NCBI GenBank assembly: GCA_964474285.1
Contig: CAYYSD010000080.1
Location: 1-14,045 of the forward strand
DNA length: 14,045 bases
Direction: 5' to 3'
From: JACRBT01 sp964474285
GTDB taxonomy: Bacteria; Chloroflexota; Dehalococcoidia; Tepidiformales; Tepidiformaceae
The translations under genes were made by a program, and so were the position numbers. The notes beneath the pieces were generated by a model, which saw nothing but the letters and a program-made list of their open reading frames with translations, ran no database searches and was not told where the DNA came from. Below, piece after piece: positions 1 to 6,110 of this stretch (position 1 is its first letter; each line of letters starts with the position of its first letter).

Positions 1-2
1 TG

Positions 3-2063
3 CTGGAACGCCACGGCCCTCGCTTCTTGCTCGAAGGCGCATACGGCACGCTGACCGAAGGGATGAAGGCCCTCCCGAAAGCAAGGCTGGCCTCGTCCTC
101 GGCGCTCCTGACGGCCATCCACGCGCGCGCCCTGGCCCAATCGGGCCGCCCCGCCGATGCCCTCACGCAAGTCGAGCTCGCCCTCGGCGATCCGGACGCC
201 ACGCCCGAAGCCCTCGTCCACGCGCATCTTGGCCGCCAGCGGGCCATGCGCATGTTCGGCCGCCTCGAAGAGATGGCGCAGGCCATCCGCGACATCCAGG
301 CCCTCGTTCCCCTCGTCCGGGACCCCTGGGTCCTTGGCGAAATCGCCTACGCAGAGTCGGAAATCGAAGGCATCGCCGTCGGCAACCTCACCCGTGCCGA
401 AGAATGCCTCAGGAACTGCATCCGCCACGCTTCCCGCGCCCAGGCCCGTGTTCTCGAACTCTTCGCCCGCTCCACCCTGGGCCAGTGCCTTGCGATGCGC
501 GGTGATGCCCCGGCCGCGGTCGCCGAACTCGTGAACGCCGCCCAGGGCTGGCGCGAGGTGCCGGGCAACGCGCACCTCGGCGTCGTGCTCAACAACCTGG
601 GCATGTCCTACTGCCTGGTCGGCGATTTCGAAAGCGCCCTTCCCACGCTCACCGAGGCGCTTGCCGAGGCGAAGGCCTGTGGTAATGCGCGCAACGAAGC
701 GTTCGCGGTCGCCTCTCTCGGCGATGCCGCTGTCGCGCTTGCCCGATTCGACGAAGCCCGTGGGTACTACGAGGAGGCCATCCGCCTCTGCAGTGAGTCG
801 GTCACGGACGAATCGCTGGCCGCCCAGGCAATTGCCGGTCTCGCCGCCGCCCATCTCGGCCTCGGCGATATCAAGCAGGCCGATTACTTCGCCCGCCGTG
901 CATGGTGGATTGCGGACGAGCGCTGCGGCCCGCTGGAGCAGGCCGTCTGCCTCCAACAGCAGGCACGCATCTCCGCTGCCGCCGGCGACACCAGCGAGGC
1001 ACTCCGCTTCTTCCAGGAAGCCATCGCCCATTTCGAACTCGCCGATGCCAAGGCATCCCTCGCCGGCGCTCAATACGGTCTCGCGGCCTGCTACTTCCGC
1101 TCGCGCAATCGCGCAAAGGCGGAGACTGTCCTCGCGCAGCTCTTCGAAGGCCTGACGATGCCGTGGATGCTCGGCGGCCTCATGCCGTTTGTGCGCCAGG
1201 ACCCGCTCTTCGGCGAATGGGCTGCCAGCCGCCATGGCGCGCCCGCCTCGTTCAAGGCGGCCATTGTCAGCCAGGTTCGTCAGCCCATCGCAGCTCCGGA
1301 AGTGGCGGCCCGGCGCGGATTCCCGGAGGTCCAGGTCACCAGCCTCGGCCGTGTCAACGTCACCGTCGATGGCCGGGAAGTCAACGAAGAAGCATGGGAA
1401 AGCGTCCGCGCCAAGGAACTCTTCTTCCTCTTCCTGGCCCGCCGCGATGGCCTCCGCAAGGAGGACGCCGTCGAAAAGCTCTTCCCCGACCTTCCCCCCG
1501 AAAAGTGCAACAGCGCGTTCCATTCGAATATCTATCGCATCCGGCGCGCTCTCTACCAGGACAGCATCGTTCGAAAGGGGGGCGCCTACCTGTTGAATCC
1601 CGACGGTCACTTCGAGTGGGATGTCGAGGAGTTCGAAAAACTTCTCGATCGTGCCCGCGCGCTGCCCGCCGGCTCAGGCGAGCGCGCCCAGCTCTGCCGG
1701 GAGGCGATAGAACGCTATCGCGGCCCCTTTGCCGAGATCTTCTACTCGGAATGGACCGAAGCGCTCCGCCGCCGGCTCGAGGCACGTTCCTTCGAAGCTG
1801 TCGCTCTTGTGGCCGCGTACCATGCCGCCCGCGGCGAATTCGAGATCGCCGCCAGCTGCATCGAGCGCCTCTTCGAACAGGACCACTTCAACGACCAGGC
1901 GGCCTACGAACTCGCCGTCTACCGTGCCCGCAGCGGAAACACCCTGGCCGCCCTCGGCCATCTCGACAACTACCGTTCCTGGTATCGCGATGAAGTCGGC
2001 ACGGAACTGCCGAATCGCTTTCAGTTGCTCCGCGCCCGTATCGCGGCGGGAGCGGCCGTGTAG
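3..2063 (+). CDS. TPR-containing BTAD (SARP-like) transcriptional regulator, 5' partial
   Basis: The reading frame is open to the window's left edge (first full codon at 3), so the gene begins upstream and only about 686 C-terminal residues are seen. A TTG at 27 is available as a start, but the frame reads sensibly through it. Residues about 1-420 are Ala/Leu-rich helical pairs typical of tetratricopeptide repeats (for example the stretch around LNNLGMSYCLVGDFESALP). Residues about 442-530 resemble an OmpR-type winged helix (VQVTSLGRVNVTVDGREV, then AKELFFLFLARRDGLRKEDAV and the NIYRIRRAL helix). Residues about 537-675 match the bacterial transcriptional activator (BTAD) domain, ending in the usual LDNYRSWYRDEVGTEL-type helix. 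Family knowledge: such proteins resemble SARP/MalT-like activators; TPRs bind proteins or peptides, and the winged helix binds direct repeats. Inference: the missing upstream part may hold an ATPase domain. An 11-bp-period direct repeat and a small peptide gene follow directly, so local control of that region is plausible. Confidence 0.88.
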   Translation: MERHGPRFLLEGAYGTLTEGMKALPKARLASSSALLTAIHARALAQSGRPADALTQVELALGDPDATPEALVHAHLGRQRAMRMFGRLEEMAQAIRDIQALVPLVRDPWVLGEIAYAESEIEGIAVGNLTRAEECLRNCIRHASRAQARVLELFARSTLGQCLAMRGDAPAAVAELVNAAQGWREVPGNAHLGVVLNNLGMSYCLVGDFESALPTLTEALAEAKACGNARNEAFAVASLGDAAVALARFDEARGYYEEAIRLCSESVTDESLAAQAIAGLAAAHLGLGDIKQADYFARRAWWIADERCGPLEQAVCLQQQARISAAAGDTSEALRFFQEAIAHFELADAKASLAGAQYGLAACYFRSRNRAKAETVLAQLFEGLTMPWMLGGLMPFVRQDPLFGEWAASRHGAPASFKAAIVSQVRQPIAAPEVAARRGFPEVQVTSLGRVNVTVDGREVNEEAWESVRAKELFFLFLARRDGLRKEDAVEKLFPDLPPEKCNSAFHSNIYRIRRALYQDSIVRKGGAYLLNPDGHFEWDVEEFEKLLDRARALPAGSGERAQLCREAIERYRGPFAEIFYSEWTEALRRRLEARSFEAVALVAAYHAARGEFEIAASCIERLFEQDHFNDQAAYELAVYRARSGNTLAALGHLDNYRSWYRDEVGTELPNRFQLLRARIAAGAAV

Positions 2064-2095
2064 CCATTTCGCGACGTTTCAGTGGATGGCGTTCG

Positions 2096-2115
2096 TCGTG
2101 AGAATTTCGTGAGAA
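2096..2115 (+). promoter_or_regulatory. 11-bp-period tandem direct repeat, possible BTAD/SARP operator
   Basis: TCGTGAGAA occurs at 2096-2104 and again, without change, at 2107-2115, an 11-bp period. It lies 33 bp after the stop of the BTAD regulator and 64 bp before the start of the 29-codon peptide gene. SARP and OmpR/PhoP-type winged-helix proteins bind direct repeats at about one helical turn (11 bp). I see no third copy on either side. A weak -10-like CATACC lies at 2123-2128, about 7 bp after the second repeat. If that hexamer were used, transcription would start within the left arm of the downstream hairpin, so this promoter and full hairpin formation are not easily compatible. Function is inferred. 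Confidence 0.4.
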
Positions 2116-2127
2116 CCGCCGCCATAC

Positions 2128-2171
2128 CCTCCAGCGTGAACCCGGTCGAACTTCGGGTTACACGTTGGAGG
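2128..2171 (+). promoter_or_regulatory. Long RNA hairpin burying the ribosome binding site of the 29-aa peptide
   Basis: Bases 2128-2144 pair with 2154-2171 as a 17-bp stem with a single bulged A at 2160, one G-T wobble (2134/2165) and a 9-base loop (2145-2153). The right arm contains the whole Shine-Dalgarno GGAGG (2167-2171), which pairs with CCTCC at 2128-2132. In RNA this would close the start region of the small gene at 2179. Such structures act as translational switches or thermosensors in known systems. Here the role is inferred from base pairing only. A transcript starting upstream of 2128, including read-through from the regulator gene, would form the full stem. Confidence 0.65.
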
Positions 2172-2178
2172 AATACCC

Positions 2179-2268
2179 ATGAAGTCCCGCCTTTTCGTTG
2201 CCGTCGCCGCTTTCGCTGGCCTCACGACCGTTGCACTCGCCGGCGCTGCCCCCTTCCAGTGGTTCTAG
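2179..2268 (+). CDS. 29-aa signal-sequence-like small peptide
   Basis: An ATG at 2179, seven bases after a perfect GGAGG, opens a 29-codon frame that stops at TAG 2266-2268. The product begins MKSRLFVAVAAFAGL, a basic start followed by a hydrophobic core, then ALAGAA and a short tail ending APFQWF. This looks like an export signal with an AxA-type cleavage region that would release a six- or seven-residue aromatic peptide; without cleavage it would be a one-helix membrane peptide. I do not recognise a family. It sits between a TPR/BTAD regulator and a DUF5317-like protein, with hairpins on both sides. Possible roles, all inferred: a peptide signal read by the TPR regulator, a leader peptide controlling the downstream gene, or a remnant of that gene's missing first helix. 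The strong ribosome binding site supports real translation. Confidence 0.55.
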   Translation: MKSRLFVAVAAFAGLTTVALAGAAPFQWF

Positions 2269-2282
2269 ACGCCCCGCTCCTG

Positions 2283-2304
2283 GCCCCACCCGCGAGGGTG
2301 GGGC
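2283..2304 (+). terminator. Perfect 9-bp GC hairpin after the small peptide gene
   Basis: GCCCCACCC (2283-2291), loop GCGA, GGGTGGGGC (2296-2304): a perfect 9-bp stem with a tetraloop, 15 bases after the peptide stop. No T-run follows (next bases GAATCGG), so a classical intrinsic terminator is doubtful. It could be an attenuator or an RNA-stabilising 3' structure. One candidate GTG start of the DUF5317-like frame (2298) lies inside its right arm, so it may also restrict translation of that gene. Confidence 0.5.
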
Positions 2305-2924
2305 GAATCGGACCCCGCCACCGCAACGCGAAGGCCGACAGCCTCTGGGCAGTTGCTGCTGCGCTCCTCTTTGCTGGCCAGCAGCTCGCCGTCGCCGTCT
2401 TCGTCGATGACGGGCTTTCCGGCGTTTTCCGCCGGTCTGCGGTGCTCACCGGAAGCGGTGCCCTCGTGTTGGTGGCCTTTCACTTTCGGCGTTTCCTGGC
2501 CGCCTGGCTCATTGCCCTTGGCGTCGCCATGAACCTTGCGCCCATGGTGGCCCACGGTGGTGTGATGCCCGTGTCGTTCGAATTGATCGCCGCCAGCGGC
2601 GCTTTCCCGGGTGTGACCACGGACCACATCGGCGAAACCTACGGCCGTTCCAAGGACATCGTCCTTCGCCAGGACGACCTTCGCCTGGCACCCCTTACCG
2701 ACCGCTATTTCGTTTCGCTTCCCGGGTACAAGCCCAACATCTATAGCGCCGGAGACTTCGTCCTCTTTGGGGGAATTCTCGTGGCGGCTGCCGAGTGCCT
2801 CGCCCTCGCTATCCGGCCGGCCTGGCGCATCGAGCGACTCGCCCCGCGATGGCTGGCCTCGTTCCCTTCCGCTTTCCACGGCATGCCTCGATGCCGGAGT
2901 GATCGCGATGCCCATCCAGGATAG
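2298..2924 (+). CDS. DUF5317-like integral membrane protein, start uncertain
   Basis: The frame encodes hydrophobic segments SLWAVAAALLFAGQQLAVAVF, a stretch after the second RR, FLAAWLIALGVAMNLAPMVA, and FVLFGGILVAAAECLALAI near the end. Between the last two lies an AHGGVMPVSFELIAASGA and LAPLTDRYFVSLP pattern followed by a GDFVLFGG helix. This order (a MPVS motif, a region ending in a D-R-Y-x-x-x-LP turn, then a G-D membrane helix) is what I associate with DUF5317 proteins, whose function is unknown. The start is unclear. GTG 2298 lies in a hairpin arm, and GTG 2259 overlaps the end of the peptide gene; neither has a good ribosome binding site. The N-terminal membrane helix usual in the family is not present in this frame, so the protein may be truncated or the gene frameshifted. 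The 3' end overlaps the next gene by 17 bases. Confidence 0.6.
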   Translation: MGRIGPRHRNAKADSLWAVAAALLFAGQQLAVAVFVDDGLSGVFRRSAVLTGSGALVLVAFHFRRFLAAWLIALGVAMNLAPMVAHGGVMPVSFELIAASGAFPGVTTDHIGETYGRSKDIVLRQDDLRLAPLTDRYFVSLPGYKPNIYSAGDFVLFGGILVAAAECLALAIRPAWRIERLAPRWLASFPSAFHGMPRCRSDRDAHPG

Positions 2925-3201
2925 CTGGGTCGAAACCTGGCTCGAACGTTACTGCGCCCCCGGTACCCACCGCACGCAGATGCTTCGGTCGGGCCTCTGG
3001 GGCTGTACGGTCTGCGGCAAAGAAGAGCTCGTGGAATCGCGCACCTGCCTCATCTGCGGCCTCCCCGGCGCCCGCCACATCACCCTGGCCTCCGTCGCCA
3101 ACTCCGGCCCTCGGCTTGAAGGCGCCGCCTGCGGCATCTGCTTCGACGAATTCGCCACCCGCCACGAGATTCGCGGCTGGACGGTCGTTATCGCCGTCTG
3201 A
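2908..3201 (+). CDS. 97-aa zinc-ribbon protein
   Basis: ATG 2908 is chosen because GGAG (2896-2899) lies eight bases upstream and because the sequence before it overlaps the DUF5317-like frame. The protein has C33-x2-C36 and C47-x2-C50, a zinc-ribbon-like four-cysteine site, and a third pair C75-x2-C78 with H57 and H86 nearby. There is no signal peptide or membrane segment. I do not recognise a named family; the role could be binding of nucleic acid or protein, or metal sensing. The 17-base overlap with the upstream stop suggests translational coupling. The next gene has its own promoter, so this one probably ends the small operon. Confidence 0.65.
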   Translation: MPIQDSWVETWLERYCAPGTHRTQMLRSGLWGCTVCGKEELVESRTCLICGLPGARHITLASVANSGPRLEGAACGICFDEFATRHEIRGWTVVIAV

Positions 3202-3221
3202 GGCCTGCCACGTCTTCGCCA

Positions 3222-3250
3222 TTGACACCGCTTCCCTCCATGGGAACAAT
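3222..3250 (+). promoter_or_regulatory. Sigma70-type promoter of the alcohol dehydrogenase gene
   Basis: A perfect -35 TTGACA (3222-3227), a 17-bp spacer and a -10-like AACAAT (3245-3250, 4 of 6 consensus). The expected start of transcription is near 3257, giving a 5' leader of about 25 bases that contains the strong AAGGAGG (3267-3273). Confidence 0.65.
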
Positions 3251-3281
3251 CGCGGAGCGCAAAGCGAAGGAGGATTCACTT

Positions 3282-4354
3282 ATGAAGGCTGCCGTCATGT
3301 ACGGGGCGAACCAGCCCCTTGTTATCGAAGACGTGGAACTCGACGAACCCCAGGCCGGTGAGGTTCTGCTCAAGACCTCCGCCAGCGGTGTCTGTCACTC
3401 CGACCTCCACTTCATGGAGGGCAAATGGATGGTCCCAACGCCCGTGGTGCTCGGCCATGAATCGGCGGGCGTCGTCGAAAAGGTCGGCCCGGGCGTCACC
3501 AACGTCGCCCCGGGCGACCGGTGTGTCATCGCCTTCGTCCAGTCGTGCGGCAAATGTGCCCGCTGCACCACGGGGCGCCCCAACCTCTGCAGCAACAGCC
3601 AGTCGCTCAATCGCCAGGGCCGCCTCAAGATGAACGGCGCCAACATCTTCCAGTTCGCAGGGATGAGCGCCTTCGCCGAGTACCAGCTCGTCAGCGCCAA
3701 CGCCTGTGTGAAGGTGCCCGACGGCGTCCCCATGGAGGTCGCCGCCCTCGTCGGCTGCAGCGTCATGACCGGGGTCGGCGCAGTCACGAACACCGTCAAG
3801 CTGCCTGTGGGCTCGACCGTCGCGGTTGTCGGCTGCGGAGGTGTCGGCCTCAACATCATCCAGGGCGCGTTGCTCGCGGGCGCATCCCGCATCATTGCCN
3901 NNNNNNNNNGAATAAGCTCGCCGCCGCCCGCGAATTCGGCGCCCCGGATGTCGTAGACGCATCCAGCGGTGATGCTGTCGAACAGGTCCAGAAGCTGACC
4001 GGCGGCGGCGTCGACTACGCCTTCGAGGCCATCGGCCTCATGAAGACCGCCCAGCAGTGCTGGCAGATGGCCCGGCGCGGCGGCCAGGCCGTGGTTGTCG
4101 GAATGCTCCCCCTCGCTGAAGAACTTACCCTCCCCAACGCCGGGACCGGCTTCCTCGGAGAAAAGGGCATCATCGGCAGCTACTACGGCTCCACGCGCCA
4201 GACCTACGACATGCCCTGGCTCATGGAGCTCTATCGCCAGAAGCGCCTCAAGATCGACGAGCTCATCACCCGCCGTTACAAGCTCGGCGAGATTAACGAA
4301 GCCTATGCCGCCCTCAAGAACGGCGAGGTCAACCGCAGCGTCCTCGTCTTCTAG
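3282..4354 (+). CDS. Zinc-dependent alcohol dehydrogenase (MDR superfamily), interrupted by a 10-N gap
   Basis: ATG 3282 follows AAGGAGG by eight bases. The protein oxidises an alcohol (or reduces an aldehyde) with NAD(P). Catalytic zinc ligands are visible: C38 (in GVCHSD), H59-E60 (LGHE) and C159 (LVGCSVMTG). The structural-zinc lobe C89, C92, C95, C103 is complete, and the Rossmann loop G184-C-G-G-V-G189 is intact. The gap at 3900-3909 falls exactly where the coenzyme-selecting acidic residue should lie (after ASRIIA). The frame before the gap (codon at 3897) and after it (NKLAAAREFGA from 3911) differ, so the true gap must be 3n+2 bases. Fourteen bases would restore an IIA-VDxxP-NKL pattern and a protein of about 358 residues, normal for the family. 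I regard the break as an assembly artefact. The substrate is unknown; the long insert around residues 104-130 resembles class III/NDMA-type members more than simple ethanol dehydrogenases. Confidence 0.9.
3900..3909. other. Assembly gap of 10 N inside the alcohol dehydrogenase gene
   Basis: Ten undetermined bases. Reading-frame arithmetic shows that ten cannot be the true length: codons resume in a frame requiring 3n+2 bases. The number is either a placeholder or results from low-quality trimming. Confidence 0.98.
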
Positions 4355-4374
4355 CCCGGATCGGTTGCATCGTT

Positions 4375-4411
4375 ACGGGCCACGCATCCGCACCCGCGGG
4401 GCGTGGCCCGT
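4375..4411 (+). terminator. Terminator-like hairpin after the alcohol dehydrogenase
   Basis: ACGGGCCACGC (4375-4385) and GCGTGGCCCGT (4401-4411) form an 11-bp perfect stem with a 15-base loop, starting 20 bases after the stop. The sequence after it (TCGTTGCCC) has only scattered T, so termination efficiency is uncertain. Confidence 0.6.
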
Positions 4412-4420
4412 TCGTTGCCC

Positions 4421-4436
4421 TTGTAATGTCGTACAA
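4421..4436. promoter_or_regulatory. Inverted repeat TTGTA-N6-TACAA upstream of the LuxR-type gene
   Basis: TTGTAATGTCGTACAA is a 16-bp interrupted palindrome with 5-bp perfect arms, located 41 bp before the start of the LuxR-type regulator. Its right half overlaps a -10-like TACAAC (4432-4437). Dimeric HTH regulators bind such sites, and autoregulation by the adjacent gene is a reasonable guess, not shown. Confidence 0.35.
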
Positions 4437-4477
4437 CAGTCTTCAAGATACCGTCTCTAATCGGGAGGGTGATCGAC

Positions 4478-5626
4478 ATGCACGGCATAGCCACGGTCGA
4501 AGCGCTGGTAATCGAACGAATGAACGGCCTTCTTGGACGGGAGAAGGCACTTTCCATCGTGGCGTCGGCGGCAACCCCCGTGCTCGCATCGGACCCCGAC
4601 ACGGCAGGGTTCGTCCAGCGCATCTGTGCCCTCAGTACCTCGCATTCGGCAGAGCTTCGGCAGCGGCTGCACGCCCTCGGTGGGGAAGCGTCGATTCTGT
4701 CTGACGTCGACGCTATGGTCTCCTCTCCTCGGTTTGCACGGCCGGCCCAGGCGCTCGCGAGTCTTGCCGGCGCCGTGCTCCAGGCTGTCGCGGAATACGG
4801 CGAACTCCTCCACCTCGCCTGTCGCGCGCGCGACAGCTGGATTGCCGCCGCCGAAGGCACCACGGCGCATCTCGCCCGCCAGTTCATCCAGGACTACCAG
4901 GTCCACCTCGGCAGGATGCCAACGCTCCTTGGACAGACCGTCACCGGAGAACTGGATGACATGGGGAGCGCCTGCCGCTGCACCTGCGCGTCCTGCTCGA
5001 TGGGTCTCTGCATGTGCGGACAGAACCTTGTCTGGCGGGAAGCATGGTCGGCCGCCCGTGGGCTGATGGAAGACGGTGGCGCACGGATCCCACGTCCGCG
5101 CCCCGGGAGTCACGCCCACGATGCCGGCTTCCTCGGCGGCGACCTCATCGTCGCCGTCGGCGAAACTCCCACCGATAGCGGTTCAGCAGTTATTGCGGCG
5201 ATCAAAGGCAACATGGCGGAAGCCCCGATCGGCTTCGAGGTCAGGCGGAACGGTGAGTCCCTCAAGCTCCGCGCCCTCAAGCAGGCGCCGGACGATCGTG
5301 GACAGCAGGGCTCGTTGGAATGCACCACACCATCCGGCCAGCCGTTCTACCTCGACCGTGCCCGCGATCTCCAGCGGCAGGTCAGGCGTGGCAATAAGCC
5401 CGTGCTCCCCCACCCGGACGGCCTTGCCGGCCTCACACCGCGCGAGCTGCAAGTGCTCCGCCTGGTGGCGGACGGCGCCACGAACAGGATGATTGCCGAG
5501 CGCCTCCGCATCCGGCCGCCCACGGTGGCCCGCCATCTCCAGGGCATTTTGGGCAAGCTCGGTGCCGCCAACCGCGCTGAGGCGGCCGGGATAGCTGCCA
5601 TCCACGGCCTTCGCGCCGACGCTTAG
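4478..5626 (+). CDS. LuxR-type HTH regulator with ferritin-like N-terminus, six-Cys cluster and PDZ-like segment
   Basis: ATG 4478 is preferred over GTG 4469 because GGGAGG (4463-4468) sits nine bases before ATG and directly abuts GTG. The product has 382 residues. Residues about 1-155 are amphipathic helices with an H-x-x-E-L...ALGGE pattern and an EYGELLHLACRA helix, resembling ferritin-like/DUF892 four-helix bundles (moderate to low certainty). Then comes a dense cysteine cluster C166, C168, C170, C173, C178, C180 (CRCTCASCSMGLCMC), able in principle to bind metal or an iron-sulfur cluster or to act as a thiol switch. Residues about 217-268 (GGDLIVAVGETPTDSG through EVRRNGESLKL) resemble a PDZ-type peptide-binding fold. 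Residues about 315-378 are a clear LuxR/GerE helix-turn-helix (LTPRELQVLRLVADGATN, TVARHLQGILGKLGA). There is no membrane segment. The cupin gene follows 96 bp later and is probably co-transcribed or controlled. A redox- or metal-responsive regulator is the best inference. Confidence 0.8.
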   Translation: MHGIATVEALVIERMNGLLGREKALSIVASAATPVLASDPDTAGFVQRICALSTSHSAELRQRLHALGGEASILSDVDAMVSSPRFARPAQALASLAGAVLQAVAEYGELLHLACRARDSWIAAAEGTTAHLARQFIQDYQVHLGRMPTLLGQTVTGELDDMGSACRCTCASCSMGLCMCGQNLVWREAWSAARGLMEDGGARIPRPRPGSHAHDAGFLGGDLIVAVGETPTDSGSAVIAAIKGNMAEAPIGFEVRRNGESLKLRALKQAPDDRGQQGSLECTTPSGQPFYLDRARDLQRQVRRGNKPVLPHPDGLAGLTPRELQVLRLVADGATNRMIAERLRIRPPTVARHLQGILGKLGAANRAEAAGIAAIHGLRADA

Positions 5627-5667
5627 CGGAATGGTTCAAACGGATCATGCGCCGGCGGTGGCTGCTC

Positions 5668-5677
5668 AATCATGATT
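5668..5677. promoter_or_regulatory. Perfect 10-bp palindrome AATCATGATT
   Basis: An AT-rich, perfect palindrome in the 96-bp space between the LuxR-type regulator and the cupin gene, where local GC is otherwise high. It could be an operator half or chance; it lies 13 bp upstream of a second, longer palindrome. Confidence 0.25.
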
Positions 5678-5690
5678 TCCCCCGCGTTCT

Positions 5691-5702
5691 CCGTTCGAAC
5701 GG
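5691..5702. promoter_or_regulatory. Perfect 12-bp palindrome CCGTTCGAACGG before the cupin gene
   Basis: CCGTTCGAACGG is fully self-complementary and lies eight bases before the cupin ribosome binding site (GGAGGG, 5711-5716). A near-match to its half, GTTCAAACGG, lies at 5634-5643 just after the LuxR-type gene's stop, so two related sites flank the intergenic space. Operator function is inferred. Confidence 0.35.
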
Positions 5703-5722
5703 GGACACCTGGAGGGAAGCAC

Positions 5723-6100
5723 ATGGCAATCATCACGCTGAGCGAGCTTCGACAGCCCATTGGGGAAACGGGCGCGGCACTCGGGTCAACCGATGCAGGG
5801 GCAATGAGCGTCATCTCCCATCAATGGCCGGCCGGATTCGATGTGACGGACATGCTCCGCGCCGTCACCGGCGATGCTCTCTGCCCGGTGCCCCACTACA
5901 TGATCGTGACCAAAGGGAAGCTCGGCATCCGGTTTGTCGATGACGGCAGCGAAGAGCAGTGCGGCGTGGGCCAGGTCGCCTATATGCGCCCCGGTCACAC
6001 CTGCTGGGCCATCGACGACCTTGAGATGGTCGAGATCGCGCCCGCGGACGGCAATAACTTCATGCTCTCCCGCATCGCTTCTCTTGGACTGCTGGGCTGA
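5723..6100 (+). CDS. Small cupin-fold protein
   Basis: ATG 5723 follows GGAGGG by six bases; the product has 125 residues. Residues about 52-110 have the cupin barrel pattern: CPVPHYMIVTKGKLGIRFVD, then EEQCGVGQVAYMRPGHTCWA and a final LEMVEIAP strand. A CP-H...V-KG-L-x-R-x start with a PPGH-like turn is common in single-domain cupins found next to regulators. H58 and H95 are potential metal ligands, but the full canonical set is incomplete, so binding of a small ligand instead of catalysis is possible. It lies downstream of the Cys-rich LuxR-type regulator in the same direction and may sense or modulate the same signal. It ends 10 bp from the converging DinB-type gene. Confidence 0.75.
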   Translation: MAIITLSELRQPIGETGAALGSTDAGAMSVISHQWPAGFDVTDMLRAVTGDALCPVPHYMIVTKGKLGIRFVDDGSEEQCGVGQVAYMRPGHTCWAIDDLEMVEIAPADGNNFMLSRIASLGLLG

Positions 6101-6110
6101 ACCACGGGGC

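Noticed and set aside
902..1993. Long Arg/Pro-rich open frame overlapping the BTAD regulator
   Set aside because: Its composition is that of an out-of-frame GC-rich shadow, while the overlapping frame has clear TPR and BTAD sequence.
4469..4477. GTG start for the LuxR-type gene
   Set aside because: It directly abuts the GGGAGG site, leaving no spacer; ATG 4478 has a nine-base spacer.
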